64,000 nt of DNA from Geobacter sp. DSM 9736. Its GTDB lineage: Bacteria; Desulfobacterota; Desulfuromonadia; Geobacterales; Geobacteraceae. Both the position numbers and the translations under genes were made by a program. Location: the NCBI RefSeq assembly GCF_900187405.1, contig NZ_LT896716.1:2852753-2916752 (forward strand), in the 5' to 3' direction. How positions within the stretch are numbered: position 1 is the first letter of the stretch; each line of letters opens with the position of its first letter. Shown here one piece after another: positions 1-7,715 of this stretch. The notes below the pieces were generated by a model, which saw only the letters and a program-made list of their open reading frames with translations, was not told the origin of the DNA and made no database searches.

Positions 1-1
1 C

Positions 2-361
2 TGCGCCTCGTGCGAGACTTGTTCGACCAGGTGTCCCAATAAGGTGGATCTCGCTGCCATAATGGATGCGCTCAGGAAGCTGTCATGGGATGCCCAGGGG
101 CCATCCAAGGAAAGCTACGTCCAGCTGGCGAATCGTCTATTCATCGAGAACATCCGCAGCTACGGGCGGCAGTACGAGATGAGGCTTGCGGCGGTATTCA
201 ACATGAAGAGCGGCCAGTTTCTCAAAGACCTGATGCTTGGCCCGAAATTGATCACGAAGGGCAAACTGAAGATGTTCCACCAGAAGAACAGGAATCAGCG
301 AGAGGTGGAAAAGATATTCAGCCGCATCGAGGAGATGCGGCGTAAAGGTGATGCACCGTGA
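2..361 (+). CDS. hdrC: Heterodisulfide reductase subunit C-like protein (5' partial)
   Basis: The frame is open from the first bases of the window, so the start lies upstream. The visible N-terminal part reads CASCETCSTRCP, a complete CxxCxxCxxxCP [4Fe-4S] ligand set, followed by a mostly helical C-terminal part rich in Lys/Arg. HdrC carries two [4Fe-4S] clusters and passes electrons between HdrA and the HdrB active site; the first cluster motif would lie outside the window. Its TGA overlaps the GTG start of hdrB (GTGA), which implies translational coupling. The context of hdrB, hdrA and flx genes supports the call. A generic ferredoxin-like Fe-S subunit would be the alternative if hdrB were not adjacent. 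Confidence 0.85.
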   Translation, partial: CASCETCSTRCPNKVDLAAIMDALRKLSWDAQGPSKESYVQLANRLFIENIRSYGRQYEMRLAAVFNMKSGQFLKDLMLGPKLITKGKLKMFHQKNRNQREVEKIFSRIEEMRRKGDAP

Positions 362-1251
362 GTCCCAACCGAAAATACGACCTGACCTACTCCTACTACC
401 CCGGGTGTTCGCTCCACGCCTCGGCCAAAGAATACGACGTCTCTACAAGGGGACTCTTCGCGGCATTGCGCATCGGGCTGAAGGAGGTTCCGGACTGGAT
501 CTGCTGCGGTGCGACCCCCGCACATAATGTCGACGAGCTGCTGTCGCTGGCGCTCTGCGGCAAGAACCTTGCTCTTGCGGAAGAAGTGGATGGCGACCTC
601 GCCGTTTCCTGCGCCGCATGCTTCTCGCGTCTCAAGACAACACAGCATCGCCTCAAGCAAAACGACATTAAGCGCAAGCAGGTGGAAACAGCCCTTGACG
701 GCAATGTCCCTCTCGACAAGCCGGTCAAGCACCTGCTCGACATCCTGGCCCACGACCTGGGGCTCGACCGCCTGAAGCAGAACGTATCGAGACCTCTTGA
801 AGGGCTCAAGGTTGCCTGCTACTACGGGTGCCTACTCACCCGGCCACCGGAAGTCCCCAACCTGGACGACTGCGAGTCGCCACGAATTATGGAAGACGTC
901 ATCAGTGCGGCGGGCGCAGAGCCTGTTCTTTTCAGCCACCGGCTGGAATGCTGCGGCGCCAATTTCACGTTGTCGCGCCCCGGTGTCGTGCTCAAGCTGT
1001 CCAATGAGATACTGGCATCCGCCAAGGCAGCCGGTGCGGACTGCATCATGGTGGCTTGCCCCCTGTGCCACGGAAACCTGGACATTCGGCAACAGGAAAT
1101 AGAACAGGCGGCAGGAACGCGGTACGGCATGCCGGTATTCTACATGACGCAGCTTCTTGCGCTGGCTGTGGGCGTGTCTCCGGTGCGACTCGGCCTCGAC
1201 AACATGATCGTCGACCCGAAACCGTTGTTGAGGGAAAAGGGCCTGATCTAA
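358..1251 (+). CDS. hdrB: Heterodisulfide reductase subunit B-like protein (CCG-domain)
   Basis: This is the subunit expected to hold the catalytic noncubane [4Fe-4S] cluster pair that reduces a disulfide. Two CCG modules are visible: YYPGCSLHAS, WICCGATPAH and SCAACF in the first half, then YYGCLLTRPP, LECCGANF and ACPLCHGN in the second. The length (297 aa) is normal for HdrB. The GTG start overlaps the hdrC stop by four bases. In bacteria without methanogenesis the physiological disulfide is not CoM-S-S-CoB; in sulfate reducers DsrC has been proposed, and here the partner is unknown. The gene is followed by a 159-bp gap that contains an imperfect palindrome. Confidence 0.93.
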   Translation: MSPNRKYDLTYSYYPGCSLHASAKEYDVSTRGLFAALRIGLKEVPDWICCGATPAHNVDELLSLALCGKNLALAEEVDGDLAVSCAACFSRLKTTQHRLKQNDIKRKQVETALDGNVPLDKPVKHLLDILAHDLGLDRLKQNVSRPLEGLKVACYYGCLLTRPPEVPNLDDCESPRIMEDVISAAGAEPVLFSHRLECCGANFTLSRPGVVLKLSNEILASAKAAGADCIMVACPLCHGNLDIRQQEIEQAAGTRYGMPVFYMTQLLALAVGVSPVRLGLDNMIVDPKPLLREKGLI

Positions 1252-1289
1252 AACGCAGCAGCGCATGGTAATTCGAAGAACCATTAAGA

Positions 1290-1386
1290 CACCAGAGCAT
1301 CAAGAAGGGCAGAAACCTCATGATTCGGCAGTAGCGAAAATGAGGTTTTTTCACCGACTTCTGCTTTAGCCTTGGTGCCTGTGGTG
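1290..1386. repeat. Imperfect palindrome with terminator-like core between hdrB and hdrA
   Basis: Outer arms CACCAGAGCATCAAG (1290-1304) and CTTGGTGCCTGTGGTG (1371-1386) are imperfect inverted repeats. The inner arms AAACCTCAT (1313-1321) and ATGAGGTTT (1340-1348) are a perfect 9-bp pair, followed by a T run to 1351. The inner hairpin could act as a weak rho-independent terminator or attenuator on the + strand, separating hdrCB from hdrA levels. The element looks like an intergenic repeat insertion; its relatives cannot be searched for here. Confidence 0.55.
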
Positions 1387-1410
1387 AAAAAGCATTTCAA
1401 GAGGATATGA

Positions 1411-3408
1411 ATGTCCCGAATTGGCGTATTCGTCTGTCATTGCGGCGAGAACATATCGAGAACGGTAGATGTGGAGAAGGTAGCCGAGGCTGCATCCATG
1501 ATCCCCGGAGTTGCGTTCGCCACCGATTACAAGTACATGTGCTCCGACCCCGGGCAAGGGCTTCTGAAAAAGGCCATTGCCGAACACAGGCTGGACGGTA
1601 TCGTGGTCGCAGCGTGTTCTCCCCGTATGCACGAGAAGACGTTCCGGAATGCAGTGAAGCAGGCAGGGTTGAATCCCTTCCTGTGCGAGATGGCGAACAT
1701 CCGCGAACACTGCTCCTGGGTTCACGAGAACAAGGAAGAGGCCACCGCCAAGGCGATCGACATCGTCTCCTTCATGACTGCACGGGTTAAACGTGCGAAA
1801 TCCCTCGCCCCGATTACCGTCCCTGTTACCAAGCGCGCACTTGTGATCGGCGGCGGAATCGCCGGCATACAGGCCGCCCTGGACATAGCAGACGCTGGGC
1901 AACAAGTCATCCTGGTCGAAAGGGAGCCATCCATCGGCGGGCACATGGCGCAGCTCTCCGAGACCTTTCCCACCCTCGACTGCTCGCAATGCATCATGAC
2001 TCCCAAGATGGTTGACGTCGCCAACCATCCCAACATCAAGCTCTACACATACTCCGAGATAGAAGAAGTTGGCGGGTTCATCGGCAACTTTCAGGTCACG
2101 ATCCGCAAGAAGGCCCGCTCCGTCGATGAAAGCAAATGCACCGGCTGCGGCGTTTGCACGGCCAAGTGCCCCAAGAAGAACATTCCCAATTCTTTCGACT
2201 GCAACCGCGGAATGCGGCCTGCGATCTACGTCCCTTTCCCCCAGGCGGTGCCCAACACCCCGGTCATCGACCGCGAAAACTGCACCCGGTTCCTGACTGG
2301 CAAGTGCGGCGTCTGCCAGAAGGTATGCGGACCCGGCGCTGTCGACTACGAACAGCAGGACGAATTGGTTACCGAACCGGTCGGCGCCATTGTCGTCGCC
2401 ACCGGCTTCGACCTCTACGATATCGGCCCGAAACCCGAAGACTCGATTTACGAAGGGTATGGTGAATTCGGCTACGGCACCATTCCCGACGTGATCGACG
2501 GCCTCACTTTCGAGCGTCTCGCGTCGGCCAGCGGCCCTACCGGCGGTAAGATACTCCGCCCCTCCGACGGCAACGAGCCGAAGCAGGTAGTCTTCATACA
2601 GTGCGTTGGCTCCCGCGCTAGGGAAAAAGGCATCAGTTACTGCTCCAAGATCTGCTGCATGTACACTGCCAAGCACACCATGCTCTACCATCACAAGGTC
2701 CACGACGGCCAGGCCTACGTCTTCTTCATGGATGCCAGAACCCCTGGAAAGAACTACGACGAGTTCTGGCGCAGGGCTGTCGAGGAAGAAGAGGCGGTCT
2801 ACATCCGCGGGATGGTCTCCCGCCTGTACCAGAAGGGGGACAAGATCGTCGTCATGGGTAGCGACGTTCTCGTAGGGGTCCAGGTGGAGATCGAAGCAGA
2901 CCTGGTCGTACTGGCCACGGCGGTACAGGCGCGTGAAGGTGCCGATTCGCTGGCACAGAAGCTCGGCATCTCCTACGACAAGTACAACTTCTATTCCGAG
3001 GCCCACGCAAAGCTTCGGCCCGTAGAATGCGCCACCGCTGGGATCTACCTTGCCGGAGCCTGCCAGGGCCCGAAAGACATACCTGAAACGGTCTCCCAGG
3101 CCTCTGCTGCCGCCGCCAAGGTGATCACTCTCTTTGCCAAGGATCAGCTGGAGCGGGAACCGATCGTTGCACGAGTTAATGAACGGTTCTGCGTCGGCTG
3201 CCTCGCCTGCAAGAAGGTATGTGCCTACGGCGCAGTCGAGGAGAAGGAGATCCGGGACCGCCATGGGCGGCTTGTCAAGGTCGTCGCATCGGTGAATCCC
3301 GGTGTCTGCGGCGGATGCGGCACCTGTCAGGCGACGTGCCCGTCGAAGAGCGTCGAGCTTGACGGATATACTGACGAGCAGGTCATCGCAATGATAGAAG
3401 CGCTTTAG
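1411..3408 (+). CDS. hdrA: Heterodisulfide reductase subunit A-like FAD/iron-sulfur protein
   Basis: HdrA is the flavin subunit at which electron bifurcation takes place in Hdr complexes. An N-terminal segment with VCHCGENIS precedes the FAD-binding GGGIAG motif near residue 147. A CTGCGVCTAKCP motif starts near residue 243, further cysteines (CGVCQKVC) near residue 300, and two C-terminal ferredoxin motifs CVGCLACKKVC (about 594) and CGGCGTCQATCP (about 632). The length (665 aa) matches stand-alone bacterial HdrA. The ATG has a GAGG-type ribosome site about 6 nt upstream. It lies between hdrB and flxD, as expected for a complex in which FlxD/MvhD docks on HdrA. Confidence 0.95.
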   Translation: MSRIGVFVCHCGENISRTVDVEKVAEAASMIPGVAFATDYKYMCSDPGQGLLKKAIAEHRLDGIVVAACSPRMHEKTFRNAVKQAGLNPFLCEMANIREHCSWVHENKEEATAKAIDIVSFMTARVKRAKSLAPITVPVTKRALVIGGGIAGIQAALDIADAGQQVILVEREPSIGGHMAQLSETFPTLDCSQCIMTPKMVDVANHPNIKLYTYSEIEEVGGFIGNFQVTIRKKARSVDESKCTGCGVCTAKCPKKNIPNSFDCNRGMRPAIYVPFPQAVPNTPVIDRENCTRFLTGKCGVCQKVCGPGAVDYEQQDELVTEPVGAIVVATGFDLYDIGPKPEDSIYEGYGEFGYGTIPDVIDGLTFERLASASGPTGGKILRPSDGNEPKQVVFIQCVGSRAREKGISYCSKICCMYTAKHTMLYHHKVHDGQAYVFFMDARTPGKNYDEFWRRAVEEEEAVYIRGMVSRLYQKGDKIVVMGSDVLVGVQVEIEADLVVLATAVQAREGADSLAQKLGISYDKYNFYSEAHAKLRPVECATAGIYLAGACQGPKDIPETVSQASAAAAKVITLFAKDQLEREPIVARVNERFCVGCLACKKVCAYGAVEEKEIRDRHGRLVKVVASVNPGVCGGCGTCQATCPSKSVELDGYTDEQVIAMIEAL

Positions 3409-3415
3409 GAAACCT

Positions 3416-3445
3416 GCCACAAAGGCACAGAGACGCGGAAAAGAC
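3416..3445 (+). repeat. Half-copy of a 'cacagagac' type intergenic repeat
   Basis: The hdrA-flxD gap begins with GCCACAAAGGCACAGAGACG and then GGAAAAGAC. It resembles one arm of the palindrome at 47486-47561 (right-arm complement GCCACGGAGGCACGGAGACA). No matching second arm is seen before flxD, so this is a partial copy. Confidence 0.5.
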
Positions 3446-3483
3446 TTTTACCTCGGTATTTTCTGAGTCGATTTGAGGGTTGC

Positions 3484-3984
3484 ATGCAAGCTGAAAAAAC
3501 CAAGCACGATTTCGAACCGAAGATAGTCGCCTTCGTCTGCACGTGGTGCACCTATGCCGGCGCTGATCTGGCAGGGACGAGCCGTCTGCAGTACCCTGCC
3601 AACGTGCGGGTCCTCAAATTCCCCTGCACCGGCCGCATCGATCCGGTTTTTATCCTTCGGGCCTTTCAGAAAGGCGCAGACGGCGTTCTCGTCTCGGGGT
3701 GCCACCCCGGCGACTGCCACTACATGGCCGGCAACTTCCATGCTCGCAGGCGCTTTGCCGTGTTCCGGAAGCTTCTGGAATTCACCGGCGTCGATCTTGC
3801 GCGTCTTCAGTTCTCCTGGGTCTCCGCTGCAGAAGGTGGAAAATGGGTTGAGGTGGTGACCGAGCTGACCGAGCGGGTAAGGACAATGGGCCCCCTCACC
3901 CAGTTCACCCAACTGGAAGCTGAGGAGCACTGGTCGGGGGAGCTCGATACGCCTGAGCTCAAGGAAGCATTCAAAAGCATCTGA
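3484..3984 (+). CDS. flxD: MvhD/FlxD-type electron transfer protein
   Basis: The 166-aa protein belongs to the family of the methyl-viologen-reducing hydrogenase delta subunit, a small [2Fe-2S] protein that carries electrons onto HdrA. Visible family motifs are the N-terminal FVCTWCTYAGAD, the KFPCTGRID segment and SGCHPGDCHY, which hold the conserved cysteines. A GAGGG ribosome site precedes the ATG. Position directly after hdrA, with flxC-, flxB- and flxA-like genes following, matches the FlxABCD-HdrABC complex described in sulfate reducers, but with the flx order reversed. The symbol is assigned by context. Confidence 0.88.
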   Translation: MQAEKTKHDFEPKIVAFVCTWCTYAGADLAGTSRLQYPANVRVLKFPCTGRIDPVFILRAFQKGADGVLVSGCHPGDCHYMAGNFHARRRFAVFRKLLEFTGVDLARLQFSWVSAAEGGKWVEVVTELTERVRTMGPLTQFTQLEAEEHWSGELDTPELKEAFKSI

Positions 3985-3993
3985 GAAGGGTTT

Positions 3994-4914
3994 ATGAACA
4001 ATACAGCAAAGAATGTGGGGGCAGCCACCATAGACCCGGCAGTCTACGAGGCCGCAACGGCTGCCATCAGGGCCGAAGCCAAGAGAATTCTCGAAGCGGG
4101 GACGGTAGTGGCGGTGGTAGGCTATGCTGCAGGGCGCAGGGCCGGCACTGCCATGCCGGTCGTCATCTCGGATCCCGCTTGTGCGGAGAGGCTCATCTTC
4201 TCCCCAGCTTGCGTGAACAACCTAGCCCTCTACCTCACCAAGGCGAAGAAAGAGGTGTCCGGTCGGGGAAAACTTGCCATAATCGCAAAGGGATGCGACA
4301 TGAGGGCTTTGGCAGGCCTCATGACAGAATCGCAGATCCGCAGGGACGATCTCTTCATCATCGGTGTTACCTGCCCGGGAGTCATGGGGGAGACCAATGA
4401 GGGGCTCGCCCGCAAGTGCCACGAATGTACCGTGCACGAGCCGCAAGGTGCCGATGTGCGGGCGGGAAGCCTGCCTCCCCTTCCACCGCTTTCACCGGTG
4501 GAAGCAGAAGAGCTTGCACGCCTGGAAGCGATGACCCCTGAAGAGCGGTGGGCCTTCTGGAAGAAGCATTTCTCCCGTTGTGTCCGCTGCCTTGCCTGTC
4601 GGCAGGTCTGTCCCTTTTGCTACTGCGAGCAGTGCCTGTGTGACAGGAACCGTCCTCAGGCTGTGGAGAGCACGCCTCGTCCGGCAGGAAACATGGCGTG
4701 GCACATAGTGCGTGCAATGCATTTGGCGGGAAGATGCGCCGGGTGCGCGGAATGCGAACGTGTCTGCCCGATGGACATTCCGCTTAACCTGCTCAACCGG
4801 AAGATGGCAAAGGAAATGAAGGAGCTCTACGATTTTGAGACGGGGCTGACTCCTCAAGAGAAGGCGCCGCTCACGGATTATAGTGAACAGGACGACCAAT
4901 CCTTCATCAAATAA
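3994..4914 (+). CDS. flxC: FlxC-like iron-sulfur protein (hydrogenase beta-subunit type)
   Basis: The N-terminal half (about residues 30-140) is an alpha/beta region with several cysteines (FSPAC, AKGCDM, GVTCPG, KCHEC) like coenzyme F420 hydrogenase/dehydrogenase beta-type proteins. The C-terminal third holds two ferredoxin-like clusters: CVRCLACRQVCPFCYCEQC and CAGCAECERVCP. It presumably relays electrons between the flavoprotein FlxA and FlxD/HdrA. It starts 9 nt after flxD with AAGGG just upstream. Whether it corresponds to FlxB or FlxC in published nomenclature cannot be settled from motifs; I assign C because the next gene sits beside flxA. Confidence 0.75.
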   Translation: MNNTAKNVGAATIDPAVYEAATAAIRAEAKRILEAGTVVAVVGYAAGRRAGTAMPVVISDPACAERLIFSPACVNNLALYLTKAKKEVSGRGKLAIIAKGCDMRALAGLMTESQIRRDDLFIIGVTCPGVMGETNEGLARKCHECTVHEPQGADVRAGSLPPLPPLSPVEAEELARLEAMTPEERWAFWKKHFSRCVRCLACRQVCPFCYCEQCLCDRNRPQAVESTPRPAGNMAWHIVRAMHLAGRCAGCAECERVCPMDIPLNLLNRKMAKEMKELYDFETGLTPQEKAPLTDYSEQDDQSFIK

Positions 4915-4992
4915 CACCCCACATTTTCCGCGCTCTCTGCCTAGCCGAAAGGCGCAATGAATTCTCGTCCTTGGTGTATCAAAGGGAACAAA

Positions 4993-5997
4993 ATGGCCAA
5001 AATCATCACCAAACAAAACCTCCAGGCACTGATCGACGCTTTGATAAAAGAAGGAACGAGAGTAGTCGGCCCGAAAATCGCGGGCTCCCTGACCCTCTAC
5101 GAGCCCCTGGCCGGAGGCGACGAACTCGACCTCTCCAAGCTCCCCCGGCGATCGGCCAAGGAGAGCTTCTTTCCCCTGTGCGAGACGATCCTAACCTTCC
5201 AGAAAGACAAGGCAGGCACTACCGTCACCGATATCGATCCGACAGCGTTCCCGGCTAGTGTGCTCATCGGAGCGCGCCCCTGCGACGCCGCAGCTCCTGA
5301 GATTCTCGATGCTGTGTTCTCGTGGGACTACCGCGACGATTTCTTCCTCAGTAGAAGAGAGAGAACCACCATCATCGGCCTCGCCTGCACCGAAGCGGAC
5401 GACGCCTGCTTCTGCACCGCTGTCGGCCTCTCCCCCGGAGATACGAAGGGAAGCGACCTGTTTCTAGTTCCGCTCAAGGGTGGAGACTACAGGTGCGATG
5501 TCATTACCGACAAAGGCGAAAAACTCGTCGCCTCCCATGCAGGGCTCTTCACTGAAGCCCCTGCCACAGAGCCGGAGCCTCTTGCAAAGCCTGACATTGC
5601 GGCACTCGATCTAAATAAGATCAAGGAATGGCTCGATCAGCACTTCGAAGACGAGCTATGGAACGAGACAGCGGAGCGATGCGCCGGCTGCGGCGCCTGT
5701 GCCTTCCTCTGTCCTGCATGCCACTGCTTCGACATCAGCGATGAGGGAACGGAGGCAAAAGGAGCGCGTCGCAAACACTGGGATGCCTGCGGCTTCGGCA
5801 AGTTCACCAACCACGCCTCCGGCCACAACCCGCGCGATGTGCAGCCGGCCCGCTACCGAAACCGCATCATGCACAAGTTCAAGTACTACCAAGACAAGTT
5901 CAGACAGACCCTCTGCACCGGCTGCGGCAGATGCATCCGCTCTTGTCCCGTCGGAATCGACATTGCGGCGGTTTTGCAGGAAATCGAGAAACAGTAG
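4993..5997 (+). CDS. flxB: FlxB-like 4Fe-4S dicluster protein (sulfhydrogenase beta-type)
   Basis: This 334-aa protein resembles the iron-sulfur subunit family of sulfhydrogenase beta and anaerobic sulfite reductase A. The C-terminal part has CAGCGACAFLCPACHC and CTGCGRCIRSCPVGID, two [4Fe-4S] motifs; a cysteine pair CFCTAV lies mid-protein. I chose ATG 4993, which has AAGGG about 7 nt upstream, over the in-frame ATG 12 codons earlier at 4957, which has only weak ribosome-site character. It would pass electrons from the NADH-oxidising flavoprotein FlxA into the complex. The stop codon lies inside the left arm of an inverted repeat. Confidence 0.8.
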   Translation: MAKIITKQNLQALIDALIKEGTRVVGPKIAGSLTLYEPLAGGDELDLSKLPRRSAKESFFPLCETILTFQKDKAGTTVTDIDPTAFPASVLIGARPCDAAAPEILDAVFSWDYRDDFFLSRRERTTIIGLACTEADDACFCTAVGLSPGDTKGSDLFLVPLKGGDYRCDVITDKGEKLVASHAGLFTEAPATEPEPLAKPDIAALDLNKIKEWLDQHFEDELWNETAERCAGCGACAFLCPACHCFDISDEGTEAKGARRKHWDACGFGKFTNHASGHNPRDVQPARYRNRIMHKFKYYQDKFRQTLCTGCGRCIRSCPVGIDIAAVLQEIEKQ

Positions 5998-6052
5998 AGG
6001 TAAAGGTAGAGTGACAGCTTGAGGCCTTTTTTTTCTTTACCTTTACCTCTAC
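5994..6052. repeat. Long inverted repeat between flxB and flxA, overlapping the flxB stop
   Basis: A perfect 15-bp inverted repeat, GTAGAGGTAAAGGTA at 5994-6008 and TACCTTTACCTCTAC at 6038-6052, is extendable inward to 18 pairs with one G-T. The loop contains a T-rich run. The left arm covers the TAG stop of flxB. It could be a stable mRNA hairpin that shields the 3' end of the upstream message or modulates flxA translation; flxA begins 19 nt after the right arm. Confidence 0.75.
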
Positions 6053-6071
6053 CTATACCTGAGGTTTTACC

Positions 6072-6917
6072 ATGTGCGATCACAGCAAGAACATCTATCT
6101 TCCCCATCTCGCTACCATCGATTCCATTGTCGATGAAACCCCGGATATCCGGACCCTGAGACTCGTCTTTCAGGATGAGCAGGTGCGGGAGAACTTCACC
6201 TTCCGTGCAGGGCAGTTCGCCGAGTATTCAGCCTTCGGAGCCGGCGAGGCTACCTTCTGCATTGCATCCTCACCTACGCGCAAAGGCTACATCGAGTGCT
6301 GCTTCAGAACCGTAGGTCGTGTCACGGAGGCACTTCGCCGCCTTGAGCCGGGGGAGAGCATCGGAGTCCGTGGCCCCTACGGTAATTCCTTTCCCATTGA
6401 GAGCTTTTTCGGAAAAAATCTGGTCTTCGTCGCCGGCGGCATCGCGCTGCCCCCCCTTCGCACCGTGATCTGGAACTGCCTAGACTTACGGGACAAGTTC
6501 AAGGACATAACCATCGTTTATGGTGCCCGTACGGAGGCAGACCTTGTTTACAAGCGAGAGCTCAAGGAGTGGGAGGAGCGAGCAGATGTGAGGCTCGTGA
6601 AGACGGTGGACCCCGGCGGAAACGGACCAGATTGGGACGGCAAGGTCGGATTTGTTCCAAGTGTCCTCGAAGAGGCGGCACCTTCGGCTGAAAATACCAT
6701 AGCTCTTGTCTGCGGGCCGCCGATAATGATCAAGTTTACGCTGCCCGTTCTGGAGAAGCTCGGGTTTTCGGACGAGCAGATATATACCACGCTTGAGAAC
6801 CGGATGAAGTGCGGTCTAGGCAAGTGCGGCCGTTGCAATGTGGGAAACGTCTATGTCTGCAAGGACGGCCCTGTGTTTACGGCGGCACAGGTGAAGGCCA
6901 TGCCGCAGGAGTTCTAG
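6072..6917 (+). CDS. flxA: FlxA-like NAD(P)H-oxidising flavoprotein
   Basis: Ferredoxin-NADP reductase family protein (281 aa) of the type found as subunit B of anaerobic sulfite reductase and gamma subunit of sulfhydrogenase. It has an FAD-binding beta-barrel (FRAGQFAEYSAFG, GVRGPYGNSFP), an NAD-binding half (VAGGIALPPLR, VCGPPIMIKF) and a C-terminal [2Fe-2S] motif CGLGKCGRCNVG...VC. It is the likely NADH entry site of the Hdr-Flx complex. A bidirectional terminator follows after a repeat element, so it is probably the last gene of the operon. Confidence 0.88.
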   Translation: MCDHSKNIYLPHLATIDSIVDETPDIRTLRLVFQDEQVRENFTFRAGQFAEYSAFGAGEATFCIASSPTRKGYIECCFRTVGRVTEALRRLEPGESIGVRGPYGNSFPIESFFGKNLVFVAGGIALPPLRTVIWNCLDLRDKFKDITIVYGARTEADLVYKRELKEWEERADVRLVKTVDPGGNGPDWDGKVGFVPSVLEEAAPSAENTIALVCGPPIMIKFTLPVLEKLGFSDEQIYTTLENRMKCGLGKCGRCNVGNVYVCKDGPVFTAAQVKAMPQEF

Positions 6918-6922
6918 ACGCA

Positions 6923-7045
6923 GGCGGCGCGAGATTCGCGCCCTTCCGCCGCCGGCTCCTCCTCAGGCTCCTCGACGTAGCGCTGCTACGCCTGCGGGCC
7001 ATCAATCGTCGCCGACGACGGAATCATCGCGAATCTCGCGCCGCC
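6923..7045. repeat. Palindromic element, diverged member of the dispersed repeat family
   Basis: Outer arms form a perfect 18-bp inverted repeat: GGCGGCGCGAGATTCGCG at 6923-6940 and CGCGAATCTCGCGCCGCC at 7028-7045. The centre carries the hairpin CGTAGCGCTGCTACG (6976-6990), which is the core shared with the elements at 39698, 46436 and 48382. The outer arms differ from those copies, so this is a relative or a mosaic. Confidence 0.7.
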
Positions 7046-7061
7046 AATAACCGTTCACAAC

Positions 7062-7092
7062 AAAAAAGGGAGCTCTTTCGAGCTCCCTTTTT
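7062..7092. terminator. Bidirectional rho-independent terminator
   Basis: A-run, stem GGGAGCT / AGCTCCC with loop CTTTCG, and T-run (7088-7092). It lies between the convergent flxA (+) and carbonic anhydrase-like gene (-) and can serve both directions. Confidence 0.92.
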
Positions 7093-7112
7093 CATTTCTG
7101 AGGGGAAGAATC

Positions 7113-7646
7113 TCATCCGTTGTCGTTGATGTACTGGAGGGCGTACTTCACGTAGTTCTGCGGTGATTTCTTGAGCCACTCGATCTCCTGGGGTGTCAGC
7201 TCCCGCTTGCACTTTGCAGGCGAGCCGATCCAGAGGGTGTACGGCGGGATCACTGTTCCTTCAGTTACGAGAGCCCTGGCTCCTATCAAAGCCCCCTCCC
7301 CTACCTCAACGTTGTCCATCACAATCGCTTGCATTCCGATAAAGGCCCCGTTGCCTATTGTGCATCCGTGAAGGGTCACACTGTGGCCGACAGTTACATC
7401 ATCACCGATGATGAGGGGAGCTCCCGGGTCTTCTGCATGTTTTCTGTGGGTAACATGGAGCATGCTGAGATCCTGGATGTTAGTTCGGTTGCCGATACGG
7501 ATGAAGTTCACGTCCCCGCGCGCCACGACGTTGTACCACACACTGCTTTGCGCTCCGATTTCAACATCTCCGATGATCACTGCTGTTTCGGCAATGAAGG
7601 CTGCTGGATCGATCTTGGGTTGTATACCCTGAAATGGACGTATCAT
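7113..7646 (-). CDS. Gamma-class carbonic anhydrase-like hexapeptide-repeat protein
   Basis: The 177-aa protein folds as a left-handed beta-helix, visible as repeated hexapeptides such as VIIGDVEIGAQSSVWYNVVARGD and IGDDVTVGHSVTLHG. The conserved arginine/aspartate pair (ARGDVNFIRIG), the histidine in MLHVTH and the pair in GHSVTLHG fit the metal ligands of gamma-carbonic anhydrases (CaiE/PaaY/YrdA group). It ends with the usual C-terminal helix (LTPQEIEWLKKSPQNYVKYA). Carbonic anhydrase activity is not certain, since many homologues are inactive or act on other substrates. It follows nadA on the same strand after 69 nt and may be co-transcribed. Confidence 0.85.
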   Translation of the reverse strand: MIRPFQGIQPKIDPAAFIAETAVIIGDVEIGAQSSVWYNVVARGDVNFIRIGNRTNIQDLSMLHVTHRKHAEDPGAPLIIGDDVTVGHSVTLHGCTIGNGAFIGMQAIVMDNVEVGEGALIGARALVTEGTVIPPYTLWIGSPAKCKRELTPQEIEWLKKSPQNYVKYALQYINDNG

Positions 7647-7715
7647 TTACGGTACCCTCGATGATGAGTATTGGATAAGCTCAGGACAATTATTTTATTT
7701 CGCAGACGGCTGCTT

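Noticed and set aside
1366-3420. 684-codon open frame on the minus strand opposite hdrA
   Set aside because: It is a shadow of hdrA: high G+C keeps the antisense frame open, and it has no recognisable motifs.
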